64,000 bases of DNA from Elephas maximus indicus (GCF_024166365.1 NC_064822.1:105334823-105398822), one strand, 5' to 3'; positions 1 to 11,830 are shown, counted from the first letter of the stretch. A program made the numbers and translations. Notes: generated by a model not told the origin, from the letters alone.

Positions 1-1763
1 CTTGGCGTATAGCAAGTGCCCTGTAAATTTTGATAATTAAAAAATGAAACGGGACAGAAAATATGGAGAGAAGCAGAGAGCTTGGGACAGGGTTGACAGG
101 ACTTGGAAGAGGCTAGATGTAAGATGGAGGGAAGGTTCGGAGGCTAAGTCTGTGGGAGAATGGTGCCATTATTAAAATGAAAGGCAGTTGGAGTGGGGTC
201 AGGTTGAGCAGAGGTGTCTGTGGGATGCCCAGGTGTAGACATCCCATAGGCAGTTGGCAGTTGGCTAATGCCCAGGAAAGAGATCTGGCAGGGCCTCTTT
301 ACTGCACAGCTCCAGGGGCATCAGGCCCTTTGTATTCTGTGGGAATGACACTTCCCTCCCACCCCGGGCCTAACTCCTGGGATTTCTGGAGTTGAACAGT
401 GTGGGGCCTCAGTCCTGGGCTGCATTTAAAGGTGGTTTGGAACTCCTTGGCTCATTAGCATGTGGACAGTGGCTGAACCACAGGAGTAAGTAACCAGGCC
501 AAGGTGAGAGCAGAGAGGTTCGAAGGCCATTTGGCAGTGTTCTCAGAGCCGCTCTATGTGGGGTGGGAGGTGGGGAGGTTGTGGGCCTATCCTTTTCCTC
601 TCCCTCCTTTCAGATGTACACCATGGCAGCCCATCCTGCTTCCATTCTGCTCTGGTGGCCAGCCAGCTCTGTTTGAGGGAAGTGCCAGGGAGTGGAGGGG
701 GCCAAGGTGTGGATAGAGGTAATGCTTTTCATTTTATAGCCCTGGAAGTGAAAGGCCAGAGAAGTCAAGTGACTAATCCAAAGGTACATGACATGCTGGG
801 GGTGGAGTCATGGGGAGAAGAGAGTAGATTGACCCCTGTTCAGGGACCAGCACTTGTGAGCAGACTGAGAGGGCTTGAGTGGCAAGATTCAGATTGAGGG
901 TAGGGAGAGGAATAGGGAGTTCCTCAGACCTTCTAGGTGGACAGGGTGGTGGGCACAGTCAGACCTGTCCAGACACCCCTCCACCCAAGATCGTCACAAT
1001 ACTCCCATAAACAGACCCACACCCAGCCTGCACCATTCCCTGCCCCCGTGGATGAAGTGAGAACCTATATTGTTGAGGCCGTCGATGGGGAAGGCAGAGC
1101 CCAGGTCCCTAATGACAGACAGGTTTCTCAGGGTGAGTCAAAAGAGGTGGGTGATCCAGGCAAGCTCAGGCATCAGGCTGCTCCCAATGTGCCCTTCTGG
1201 GTGTAATTGGGCCTCAGCCATGGCTACCCCCACAAATTTAAAAGTCTGTTGTTCCCCTGTAGATTCCAGGCTAATGATGATGGCTCCCCCCCAATCCCTG
1301 ACACTGCTATCCATACAGGCCCTTCCTATCTGCCCCCTCTCCTCCCCGGCCCCTGTGCTGGTCAACCATAGCCTGGTTGCACAAACCCTCACCTGGTTCC
1401 TACCCCCTCACCCACCTCATCCCATGACACATTCCCCAGATACACCCTCCAAAACACAGGAACACGAAGCCTTTGGCAAGCATCAACATCCTGAATCACC
1501 CTTCTTCGTAGGTGCAGGGATTGCTGGGTACGGTGTAAAACCATGTATCTGTCCTTTCTCCTTTCTCTCTCCCCTCCTCCTGCCATCTACTCCTTGGTTT
1601 TTGTTGGGAGCAGGGGCAGGGGGAGCTAACAGCAGCCTTTGCAGGGGGCAGTGTCCCACTGAGTGCAGGTTTCAAGTCTCCTCACCCCAACCCCACCTGC
1701 TTTTGGCAATGTCAAGAAGTAAGACTCAGAAGTAGGATTGGTTCAGTTCCCCTGCAGAATATA
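1..1763. other. Intergenic, no gene seen
   Basis: This is unique-looking sequence. A segment around 60-290 has the flavour of an old dispersed repeat, but I cannot name it. The open frames here lack any recognisable domain. Confidence 0.5.
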
Positions 1764-1932
1764 AAACCCAAAAAATCCCAAACCCATTGCCGTTGAGTCA
1801 ATTCTGACTCATAGCAACCCTATGAGACAGAGTAGAACTGTCTCATAGGGTTTCCAAGGAGCAGCTGGTGGATTTGAACGGCCGACTTTTTGGTTAGCAG
1901 CCATAGGTCTTAAACACTGCGTCACCAGGGTT
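1764..1932 (-). repeat. AfroSINE (short type)
   Basis: On the minus strand it runs from a tRNA-like head through the conserved body (ATGGGGCAGTTCTACTCTGT-like) to the tail CGATGGCAATGGGTTTGG-like. It is full length and diverged. Confidence 0.9.
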
Positions 1933-2040
1933 TATGGAAAAAACAAAAGTTTTCAGGAAACTGGTCAAGTTCTAATCCAGGCTTAGCCATTCATTTGTAG
2001 AAGGTCCTTGAGAAGTCATTTCCTTTAGGTGTCTGTGCTC

Positions 2041-2448
2041 ATTATAGATTGAATTGTGTCCCCCAAAAATATATGTTGTAAATCCTAACCCCTATACTTG
2101 ATGTAATCTCATTTGGGAATAGGGATTTTCTTTGTTATGTTAATGAGGCCATATCAGTGTAGGGTGTATTTTAAGCAGATCATTTTTGAGATATAAAAAG
2201 AGCAGATCAGGCACAGAAGCAAGGAAGCACATGTGGAGAAAGACTGATGCCACGTGGAGATCACCAAGGAGCCAAGGAAGAGAGGCTGGAAGAGATGAAG
2301 ATTTTCCCCCGGAGCAGATAGAAAAAGCCTTCCCTTAGAGCCAGCGCCCTGAATTCAGACTCCTAGCCTCCTAAACTGTGAGAAGATAAATTTCTGTTTG
2401 TTAAAGCCACCCACTTGTGATATTTCTGTTATAGCAGCACTTATAGCC
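2041..2448 (+). repeat. Solo LTR, family A, internally shortened
   Basis: It matches five other copies in the window (9627, 15358, 27447, 29871 and 38840). It opens with TATAGATTGAATTGTGTCCCC, includes an ATAAATTTCTGTTTG segment, and ends ATAGCAGCACTTATAGCCA. It is about 150 bases shorter than the 27447 copy. The look is ERVL-MaLR-like, but the family name is inferred. Confidence 0.75.
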
Positions 2449-2599
2449 ACCCTGCCCAGTTCTTGAAATGGTCACAGGTTCTGTTACCGTCACATGTTGT
2501 GTCATGTGTGTGCATTTCCGCTCCTCCACCAGGCAGGAAGCTCCTTAAATGTAGAGACTGTGTATCTGGACTCTTCCAGACCGCAACCCATCCCCTGCA

Positions 2600-2745
2600 C
2601 TTGGTTGAGTTCAGTGGTGAGGAATATAGGCTTTGGAATCAGATTCATTTGGAGGCAAATTCTGACTTTGTCATTTACTAGATGAGTGACCTTAGGCAAG
2701 TTGCGAAGCCTCTCTGAGCTTCAATTCCCTCATCTGTAAAATGGA
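2600..2745 (+). repeat. MIR SINE
   Basis: It carries the core GACTTTGTCATTTACTAG...GTGACCTTAGGCAAGTT and the tail CCCTCATCTGTAAAATGG, which are diagnostic of the ancient mammalian MIR. Confidence 0.85.
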
Positions 2746-4237
2746 GATTTGTTCAGTAATTCACTCGTTTAACTGATATTTCTTGAGGGCCCACTACATG
2801 TTCAAGCACGATGTGGGTATAGCAGTGAGCAGAACAGACACAGGTCCCTGCCCTGTGGAGCCTACTTTATATTGGGGAATATTAGTGCCTGACTCAGAGG
2901 GTGATTGTGAGGACTGAGTGAGCTAACACATGGACAGGACTTAGCACAGTGCCTGGCACCTGGTAGGCCTGACATGTGAGAGCTGTTGCTGTGAACATCC
3001 ATCCAGAAACACGTGTTGAGGGCTTACAGTGTGGTGGCCCCATGCTAGGTGCTAGGGGGACCAAGATGTAGAACACTCATCTGCACTCTCAAGGAACCCA
3101 CAGTCCAATGCACCTACTGTGTGTCAAACGGGCACCATCTTTATCATTGCTTAGAAGCCTATAATCAGCCCCAGCTTGTACTGCATGCTACAAAGCACCA
3201 TAAAACTCTAGAATGTCAGGTGACAGCTGCTTGTCCCCTCATATTCATTCAGAGAAAGCCGTACATGATTGATGATTATTAACTGTGATTTAGGGGGATT
3301 CAGAAGGGGGAGAGGTTATATTTGGTTGGGAGATCAGAAAGCCTTCAAGGGAGGTGGGTTTGAACTGCATCTTCAGGAAAAGAGTAGGATTCAGTAGACA
3401 AGGACAGCGGTGGCACTGGAGACAGCTGCCCATAAGGTAGGGTTTCAGGGACTCTCCCTTTTCAATCTTCTACCCTTGGCCAAGACTATACTAGGTTCAA
3501 AATTCCACCACTGGAAACTCATTCCTTTGGGTAAGTATTCAGCCTCCAGGGGGACCCTGGTAGGGGGTAAACTGTCCCCAAAGGAATAACACATGGAAAG
3601 GTGGTCCTGGAACATGGACGGAGTGGTGGGGAGAAGAGAAGGAAGCAGTGGAGACCCAGGGGGGAGCAAAGGGGCCAGAGGGTCTGGTGGGAGCCCTTGA
3701 TGTACCAGACATGTCTCTATTTGGTGCACGACTCAGCTGGGAACAGCTAATTCAGGACCTTCCATAACTGACCCAGCACTGCCCAGCTGTGGGAGGCTGG
3801 ACTGGGTCTTTGGGAGGGGATGGGTGGATGTTGGTGATCTTCCCACCAACTCTTTCATCTCCATGCTAAGCACTCCCCTCACCCACCTGGGACTTGTTGG
3901 CCCTCCCTACGGTGCCCGCAGGAGCTGAGTGATGCCAAGTCCAGGCAGCAATCCAATCGTTCAGTGCAGTTTGGTCCAGCAGCATTGTGGGCTGCTCCTC
4001 CCGTGCATGGGTGGGGTACCAGCACTCATTCACTCAGCAAATGTCTATTCACCACCACATCACCTATGTGTCATGCAGTGAACTGGGCACCAGGAGTTCT
4101 GAAGTGAGCAAGAAACCCAATCCCTCATGGAGCATACGGTCTAGAGGGGGAGGCAGAACTTACAAACAGCCACACAATGAATATATAATTACACATGGTG
4201 GCAAGTGCCCTGAAGTAAAAGCCCAATTTGCCTTAAG
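2746..4237. other. Intergenic, old repeat fragments, no gene
   Basis: Positions 2750-2880 and 4020-4200 resemble ancient dispersed repeats of the 'TTCATTCA...TTGAGCACCTACTATGTGCCAGG' kind. No coding gene is recognised. Confidence 0.5.
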
Positions 4238-4428
4238 AGTTGCCATTCAGTTGATTCTGACTAATGACAATCCCATGTGTGTCAGAATAAAACTTCTCTA
4301 GGGTTGGGAATGGCTGACTTTTTTGAAAGTAGATCACCAGGCTTTTCTTCTGAGGCACCTCTGGGTGGATTTGAACCACCAACCTTTTGGTTAGCAGCCA
4401 AGTGCATTAACCATCTGTACCACCCGGG
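4238..4428 (-). repeat. AfroSINE (long type)
   Basis: Antisense copy of the longer subtype, with the extra segment AGATCACCAGGCTTTTCTTCT between body and head. The head is still recognisable (AACCTTTTGGTTAGCAGCC). Confidence 0.85.
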
Positions 4429-4924
4429 GAGAGTGCCAGGGTAATAATTTAGATTGGGGAGTCAGGGAAAGCCTCCAGGAGATCTGAAGGGAGAGGTAGA
4501 GTTGGTTAGGGGAAAGTGCTCTAAGCAGAGAGAACCCCACGGGCAAAGGCTCTGAGGTGGGAAGGGGCTTGGGGCATTAGGTTCCCATAAGGCATTAAAG
4601 AAGGCCAAGGGGGCTGGAAGAAGAAAGTGAGAGAGATTCAGGTAAAAGGGAGGCAGGGAAGTCCACACCTGGCTTCACAGACAGGTTAGGACTTTGGGAA
4701 GTCATGGGGGTGGAAGGAAGGCATTGAAGACAGAGAAGGTGACCCGCTCAGATTATACCAGGGAGAAGTGAAGACAGCTGGGCTAACATAGAGACAGTGA
4801 AAGTGAAGGGAATTCCACAGATCCCGGGGGGAAAATATCTAGGGTTTGGTGAAAGATTGCCTGTCAGCAGAACGTAGACAGAGGGAGAGATTTCTGGCTT
4901 GAGCAGCGGGGTAGGGGGTGGTGG
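4429..4924. other. Intergenic, probable ancient dispersed repeat
   Basis: The stretch from 4450 to 4700 resembles a common old mammalian repeat (GGCAAAGGCTCTGAGGTGGGAAGGGGCTTGG-like text), which I cannot assign to a family. No gene is seen. Confidence 0.45.
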
Positions 4925-5107
4925 TAGTGTTACTGTCAAGTGGATTTCAACTCATAGTGACCCCATGTGGTAGAGTAGAACTACTCCATAGGGTTTTCTC
5001 AGCTGTAATCTTTACCGAAGATCACTAGGCCTTTCTCCTGCTGAGTGGATTTGAACTGCCAGCCTTTTAGTTAGCAGCTGAGCACTTAACCATTTGACCA
5101 CCAGGGT
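4925..5107 (-). repeat. AfroSINE (long type)
   Basis: Antisense copy with tail TGTCAAGTGGATTTCAACTC and head AGCCTTTTAGTTAGCAGCTG. It is diverged. Confidence 0.85.
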
Positions 5108-5224
5108 TGATGGAGATAAGAAAGACAGAGGAGGGTGGATCTGGTTGTCTCTGGAGCTTTGTCACGGTTACCGAGTGACCTTGGTTTAATCCCAAACCTC
5201 TTCACTCTCCAGCAGTGTCATGTG

Positions 5225-5445
5225 ACTGGGGCAGTAATAATAGCTCGCATTTTTTGAGCACTTACCATATGCTAGGCACTGTGCTAAGTGTACCACATGG
5301 ATTGTTTCATTCAGCCCTAACAAAGAGGTAGGTCCTCTTGTCATTTTATAGATCAGGCAACCGAGATTTAGAGAAGTTAAATAACATGTCCAAGGTCACA
5401 CACAGCTGGCAGATGATGGAGCCAGCTAGTCAGCCCTCCCTGCAG
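5225..5445 (+). repeat. MIR-family repeat
   Basis: It shows TTTGAGCACTTACCATATGCTAGGCACTG, then a segment reading TCATTTTATAGATCAGGCAACCGAG and CAAGGTCACACACAGCTGGCAG, typical of MIR3/MIRb. Confidence 0.75.
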
Positions 5446-5612
5446 TCAGACGCCAGAGCCCAGCTCCCAACCACCGTGCAGGCCTGCTTCTAGAACCTCT
5501 TCCTTCCCAGCTAAATGGGGTTAATGGCAGCTCCTCACTGAGCTGAGAGGATTAAATGATGAAAGCAGTACTCCCTGTGCAGTGTGACAAGCTGTAGGTA
5601 CTTAACAAGTGC

Positions 5613-8600
5613 CACATCCTCTCCCTTCCTCCTGAGCTGAAAGCTCCGTCTCATGAGCCAGGAGCTTCATAAATATGTCAGCGATATCTGTGTAGTCAAG
5701 GCAGTGAGGCCTGTTGTCTGCAGCGCTGGTGACAGTGAGGTCTGGGAGATGTCTCAGGGCCTGCTCAAGTGTTTGATCAGCTTCATTTTCAAAGTAAATC
5801 TTTTCGCTGAAATAGCTGACAGTCACTGGCATGAGACAGATCTGCAGACTTCTTCTGGAGAGAGGCCGGAGCGTGAGCCCTGGCCAGGGTGCCATTTTCC
5901 AAAGAGGCCGCTCCCAATGCCTGACAGCTATCCGCGGGCTCCTCCACCTGCACACTCACGCCCAGCTGCAGACAGTGCCAAAGCCTCTGTCACCCTGGGG
6001 GTGACGGAGGGGCTGCAGGGAGCCCAGAAAAGAAAACCAGGAGAACAGGTTGCATCCCCAGAGCAGGGGCTGAAGCCAGAATTGAGGGTAAATTGACCTG
6101 CCTCTGAGCCTCTGGGGAAGGTTACATTCAAGAGAACGCAGCCTCTGACACCTTCAGCCTACCCAGGTGGAAGAATATAGAACCTCTCAAGGTTGGGAGA
6201 GAGGAGGGAGTAGGATGGGGATGAGGACTGGGCAATGGGGCCTCTCAGGTGCCCTCTGGCTTGAGATCTTTGTGGTTTTAGACATTGGGGATGCAAGCCA
6301 GGGAGGGGAGTCTTGACTAGGTCACCAAGAAGAGAAAAGAACAGGATTCTGCAGGACCCTGAGGCATCTAGCCTATTTGGAGCCCGGGGCTCTAGCTTGC
6401 CTAATTTATCCATTCCACAACAGGTATAGAGCCTCTATGGTGTGACTGACACTGTGCCTGGCCCTTGGGGATGCTGGGATGCAGACCCTGCCCCCAAGAT
6501 GGTGGAGGAAAGATAAAACAGGCTCACAGTTAAGCTCAGTACCAGGGCCTTGTAGAAAGAACCGTAAAAGAGGAAAGCAAAGCCTTTCAGAGGAGGCTGA
6601 GAAGCTCTCAGGGAAGTTGGCATTTTAACTAGGCTTTGAAAGACTGAATGAAGAAATTTTTAAGTGTATATTAACACAGATTTTTCCAGTTGTGTACATG
6701 CTTATGATAAAAAAAGAAGAAAAGTGTAAAGAAAATGCAGAGAGGTAAAAAGAAGAACATCATCACCTAGTTCCAAAGCCCAGAGAAAATCATATTCAAA
6801 ATAGAGGTGTGTCTCCTTCTGGTCTCTTCCATGTGCACTGCCCTCTTTTTTCACTTAATTTTGTAGCTTATTTATATGCGAAGGGTAGCATTTTGGCAGG
6901 TGGAGTTGGAAAAAGAGGAGGAAAGGCATTCATAATGTAGCAGACAGCAGGGTGAGGGCATGGCATCTCTGGGCTCTGTACGTGCCCACATCAGGGATAT
7001 CCGAGCCCAAAGGCTGGACACTTGAGCTCCCCAGGCCCCCAGGCCCTCAGCTCTCTGATTGGTTGATATGCCACACCATTGCCCAACTTCAGTCCATCTT
7101 TCTGTTTGACGCCCCAAGCTGGGGTTCAGGGCAAGGACTGCAGCCACTCTGCTTCCTGGCAAAGTCTCCCAAGGAGGACAGAGCCTGTTTCTTGTGAAAT
7201 GGAGTTGAGCTTCGAGCTCCAAAACTAATGAACAGACCAAATCCCAGGAACAATAATTTATACCTGTGTGGCCAATATGGGAGCCACTAGCCACATGTAG
7301 CTAGTCCAAACTGAGGTGCGCTGTAAGCGTGAAGTGCACACTAGATTTTTTTTAAAGACAGCACTAAAAAATTTGCAAAATATCTTATTTGTAATATTTT
7401 GAATTGATTAAAATATTGATTGATGACATGATTACAAGTTGATTACATGTTGAAGTGATAATATATTGGGAATATTGGTTAAATAAAATGTATGAGCAAA
7501 ATTAATTTTACCTGCTCTTTTAACTTTTTTAATGTGGCTGTTAGAACAAGTTAAATTATATGCATGACTTTCATTTGTGTGTCACATTATGGTTCTTTCT
7601 ATTGAACAGTGTTGATCTAGATTGAAACATCCCCCACTCTTCTAAAGGAAAACTCACAGGGAGATGTTACAGGGGAGACTCAGATGGAGAGGAGTTGTGA
7701 CACATTGGAATGGGATCAATCTAGACTAAGCTGGAAATGGGGAGGGACTCAAGGGGGGTAGCCCAGCCTGAGAAGACCTCCGAGAAGAGGGGAACATGGA
7801 ACAGGCATTTTCTCTTTCACCCTCGTATTTCTGTTTATGTGTCTGCCTCCCTAGTAGCCTGTGAGCTCCGTGAGATGGGTTAAACCATGTCTTATCCATC
7901 TTTATAGCCTCAGTGCTAAGCACAGAGCCTACCATGTAATAAGTATTTGAAGACAGGTACTGAGTTAATGAGCGAGGAGGGATAGATGGGGAGAGAATCC
8001 CGGCAGCGAAGAGCTGTGCCAAGAAGGCACCGGGTCTGCCTGTGTGGCTCTGGTGCTCAGAGTATTTAGAGAGCTTAATCCTTAAATCCTTCAGATTATA
8101 ATCTCCCAGAGAGCAGGGAGACCAAACCCTCTACCCACATACATGTTCGTGGAAGATGGAAGACAACCGGGAACAGTGAGGACACCCCAGGGTCATTGCA
8201 TCCAGCCCTCTGCCTCTTTGCCCCCTTCTAAGGAGCAGATTCTTCCCACTCCTGCTGGCAGCATTGGTGCTCCGGCCTGGTCCCCCAACTCCTGCCCAAT
8301 GTAGATGTGTGTACACACACCTGCGAGAAAGCTCAGCAGGTCTCTCCCCACTCTGGCTGCGATGGGAAAGGCTGCTAGTGCAGCCCGGGAAGGAGGAAAT
8401 GTTCCCACCTGGCACGGCTATGATCCCACTTTAAGCCTCTGCCCTGACCTTGCTCTGTTCACGGGTCAGAGACTCTCAGGAGCACCCTCCTCACACACCT
8501 ACCTCAACGCTCAAGGTGGGGTCCCATCACAGGTTCTCACAGTTTGAACCCCAGTGGTTCAGGCAGGGCTGTGGCAGGATCAGAGAGAGCCTATGAATAC

Positions 8601-9035
8601 AGAAAGGACTCCAGAGAGGCTCAGGTGAATGAAGGATTATCACTGCATATTGAGAAGCAGCCCATTGTAGGACTTAAGCACCAGAGCTCTGGAGCCAGAA
8701 GCCTGGGTTCAAATCTTAGCTCCTCCAGTTGCTGTGTGGCCTTGAACAAGTTAACTAACCTCTTTACACTTTAGCCTCCTCACCTCTAAAATACGCATAA
8801 TGCAAGTCCCCTGCTCACAGGGTGGTTCAGAGATTCGATAACTGAAAACAAATATGACTGAAAAAAAAACGCTGAGAGCAGTGCCTGGCACATAGGAAGC
8901 ACTCAATAAATGTTGATGAATACTAATAGACCTTCTAGCACCTTCATTTTACAATTGGAAAAAAATTCTCAGAGCGGTAATAACTAGATGCAGCTGTAAT
9001 GACAAAATGGTTTATATCATTAGGCTTTTTCTTTT
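5613..9035. other. Intergenic, mostly unique; MIR and L2 pieces
   Basis: A MIR lies at 8655-8935 and an L2-like 3' end at about 7855-7960. An AT-rich stretch runs 7320-7600. A 117-codon minus-strand frame at 5602-5955 has no recognisable domain. Confidence 0.5.
8655..8935 (+). repeat. MIR SINE
   Basis: It contains CTGGGTTCAAATCTTAGCTC, GCTGTGTGGCCTTGAACAAG and the 3' CTGGCACATAGGAAGCACTC, in MIR order. Confidence 0.85.
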
Positions 9036-9249
9036 ACTTTTTTTTTTATGGAAAATTTTAAACATATACAAAAGTAGAGAAAAAAATAATACAATGAATT
9101 ACCATGTACCCAGCACCCTGCTTTGATGATCTTCAACTCATGGCCAGTTGCATTTCATCTACCCTCCTGCCAGATCCCTGGGTTATTTTGAAGCAAATCT
9201 CAGACATCACATCATTTCATCTGTAAATATTTCAGTGTATATCTTTAAG

Positions 9250-9431
9250 GAGGAAACCCTGGTGGCGTGGTAGTTAAGTGCTATGGCTGCTAACCAAAAG
9301 GTCGGCAGTTCAAATCCACCAGGCACTCCTTGGAAACTCTATGGGGCAGTTCTACTCTGTCCTATAGGGCTGCTATGAGTCAGAATTGACTCGGTGGCAA
9401 TGGGTTTGGTTTTTGTTTTTTTTTTTTTGGT
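9250..9431 (+). repeat. AfroSINE, full length
   Basis: The head is CCCTGGTGGCGTGGTAGTTAAG with B-box-like GGCAGTTCAAATCC. The tail is ATGGGTTTGGTTTTTG plus a T run. It is flanked by TATCTTTAAG (9240-9249) and TATCTCTAAG (9432-9441). Confidence 0.93.
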
Positions 9432-9441
9432 TATCTCTAAG

Positions 9442-9590
9442 AAGTGGTTAAGAGCTATAGCTGCTGACCAAAAGGTCGGCAGTTTGAGTCCACCAGGCAT
9501 TCCCTGGAAACTCTATGGGGCAGTTCTACTCTGTCCTATATGGCCTCTATGAGTCGGAATCGACTCAATGGAAATAGGGTTTGGGTTGGA
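9442..9590 (+). repeat. AfroSINE, 5' shortened, serial insertion
   Basis: It begins within the tRNA-like head and keeps body and tail. It is flanked by TATCTCTAAG on both sides (9432-9441 and 9591-9600), sharing a duplication with the SINE before it. Confidence 0.92.
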
Positions 9591-9626
9591 TATCTCTAAG
9601 AAAAAAGAACTTTTTCAAAAGACACA

Positions 9627-10143
9627 TGTTATAGATTGAATTGTGCCCTCCAAAAATGTGTGTCAACTTGGCTAGTCCATGATTCCCAGTATTGTGTGAC
9701 TGTCCACCATTTTGTCATCCGATGTGATTTGCCTATGTGTTGTAAATCCTATTTCTATGATGTTAATGAGGTGGGAAAGTGAGATTAGCGGCAATTATGT
9801 TAATGAGGCAGGATTCAATCTACAAGATTAGGTTGTGTTTTAAGTCAATCTCTTCTGAGATGTAAAAGAAAGACTTGAGGACTTCATACCACCAAGAAAG
9901 TAGAACCAGGAGCGCGCTTCCTTTGGCCCTGGGGTCCCTGTGCTGAGAAACTCCCGGAGCAGGCGGAGATTGATGACAAGGATCTTCCTCCTCCACAGCT
10001 GACACAGAGAGAAAGCCTTCCCCTGGAGCTGGCTCCCTGAATTAGGACTTCTAGCTTACTGGGCTGTGAGAGAATAAACTTCTGTTTGTTAGAGCCATCC
10101 ACTTGTGGTATTGTTGTTATAGCAGCACTAGATAACTAAGACA
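9627..10143 (+). repeat. Solo LTR, family A
   Basis: It starts TGTTATAGATTGAATTGTG and ends GATAACTAAGACA, so it has TG...CA ends. It includes the AGAGAATAAACTTCTGTTTG segment shared with the other family A copies. Confidence 0.85.
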
Positions 10144-10344
10144 TCACACTAAAAAAAGAAAAAAAAAAGACATCACACTACCATTATTATATCTAAAAAT
10201 TAACAATAATTTGTTAATATCATCAATTATCCCATCCCTGTTCAAATTTTCCAGTTGTCTCATTTCTAAAATAGCTTGTTTATTGAAACCAGGATCCAGA
10301 TAAAGTCCACATATTACAAGTGGTTGATGTCTCTGAAGTCTCTT

Positions 10345-10512
10345 ATAAAATTATAACCAATTGCCATTGAGCCGATTCTGACTCATGGCGACCCCATGTG
10401 TGTCCGGGTAGAACTGTGCTCCATAGGGTTTTCAGTGACTGATTTTTTTTCAGAAATAGAAAACATTTCAGTTAGCAGCCAAGCATGTTAACCATTTGCA
10501 GCACCACTCCTT
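10345..10512 (-). repeat. AfroSINE (long type)
   Basis: Antisense copy with tail CATTGAGCCGATTCTGACTC and a decayed head (TTTCAGTTAGCAGCCAAGC). Confidence 0.8.
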
Positions 10513-10771
10513 TAAAGCTATAGGCTCCCCCCAACCCTTTTTTTTTTTTAATTTATTTGTTGAGGAACTTAGGTCATTTGTACTGTAGAGTTTCCCACAG
10601 TCTGGAGTTTGATTGCATCTTCTATCCAGAGGCTTGGTGAGATTCAGGTTCAATGTTTGGGCCGACAACTTCACAGGTGATGTGTGTCCTTCCATCAGGA
10701 TACACATAATGTCTGATTGACTGATTTTGTGCTGTTAGCAGCCGTTGATCAATGCCTAGATCCATTATTTC

Positions 10772-11515
10772 ATTGTTGTTATTAGGTGCCGTTAAGTCGG
10801 TTCCGACTCGTAGCAACCCTACGTACAACAGAACGAAACACTGCCCAGTCTTGTGCCGTCCTCACAATCGTTGTTATGCTGGAACCCATCAGTGTAGCCA
10901 CTGTGCCAATCCATCTCATTGAAAGTCTTCCTCTCTTTTGCTGACCTTCTACTTTACCAAGCATGATATCCTTCTCCAGGGACTGATCCCTCCCGATAAC
11001 ATATCCAAAGTATGTGAGATGAAGTCTTACTGTCCTCACCTGTAAGGAGCATTCTGGTTGTGCTTCTTCCAAGACAGATTTGTTCATTCTTTTGGCAGTC
11101 CATGGTATATTCAATATTCTTCACGAACACCGTAATTCTTCTTTACTCATTGCCCAGCTTTCCCATGCATATGAGGCAACTGAAAACACCATGGCTTGGG
11201 TCAGGTGCACCTCAGTCCTTACAGTGACATCTTTGTTTTTTAACACTTTAAAGAGGTCTTTTGCAGCAGATTTTCCCAATGCAATACGTCATTTCATTTC
11301 TCGACTGTTGCTTCCATGGACATTGGTTGTGAATCCAAGTAAAATGAAATCTTTGACAACTTCAGTCTTTTCTCTGTTTGTCATGATGTTGCTTATCAGT
11401 CCAGTTGTGAGGATTTTTGTTTTCTTTATGTTGAGGTGTAATCCATACTGAAGGCTGTAGTCTTTGATCTTCAGCAGTAACTGCTTTAAGTCCTCTTCAC
11501 CTTCAGCAAGGAAGG
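10772..11515 (-). repeat. RTE/BovB-like LINE fragment (3' part), antisense
   Basis: Two minus-strand frames (10782-11114 and 11289-11564) read as the C-terminal part of an RTE-type reverse transcriptase. They have a YG-LN-KKTK segment and a downstream LGK-EG-RGR--MRW pattern typical of RTE/BovB ends. Frameshifts separate them. The 3' terminus at 10772 resembles the AfroSINE tail (GCCGTTAAGTCGGTTCCGACTC). Confidence 0.75.
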
Positions 11516-11639
11516 TTGTGTCCAAAAGGTTGGCAGTTCGAATCCACCAACTGCTCCTTGGCAACCCTATGGGGCAGATCTACTCTGTACAATACGGTTG
11601 CTATGAGTCAGATCAACTCAACGGCAACGGGTTTTGGTT
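11516..11639 (+). repeat. AfroSINE, 5' truncated
   Basis: It starts within the head at AAAAGGTTGGCAGTTCGAATCC and runs to GGGTTTTGGTTT. It abuts the RTE fragment with no visible gap. Confidence 0.88.
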
Positions 11640-11652
11640 TATCAGCTCAGTG

Positions 11653-11817
11653 GAGCCCTGGTGGTGCAGTGGTTAAGAGCTCAGCTGCTAACCAAAGGTG
11701 GGCAGTTTGAATCTACCAGCTGAACCTTGAAAACCTATGGGGCGGTTCTACGCTGTCCTGTATGGTCACTATGAGTCAGAATTGACTTGACAGCAATGGT
11801 TTTGGTTTCATCTTTTT
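11653..11817 (+). repeat. AfroSINE, full length with 13-bp target duplication
   Basis: Head GAGCCCTGGTGGTGCAGTGG and tail GCAATGGTTTTGGTTTC are both present. TATCAGCTCAGTG occurs on both sides (11640-11652 and 11818-11830). Confidence 0.93.
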
Positions 11818-11830
11818 TATCAGCTCAGTG

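Larger units (their letters stand above)
9036..10768 (-). repeat. L1M-like 3' end, antisense, broken by later insertions
   Basis: The pieces are 9036-9239, 10144-10344 and 10513-10768. They read as one old LINE 3' region starting at a T-rich tract and continuing TGGAAAATTTTAAACATATAC. Later inserts are two AfroSINEs (9250-9590), an LTR (9627-10143) and another AfroSINE (10345-10512). Confidence 0.7.

Noticed and set aside
1070-1735. 221-codon plus-strand frame
   Set aside because: Pro/Ser/Leu-rich, no domain, and no neighbouring exon signals.
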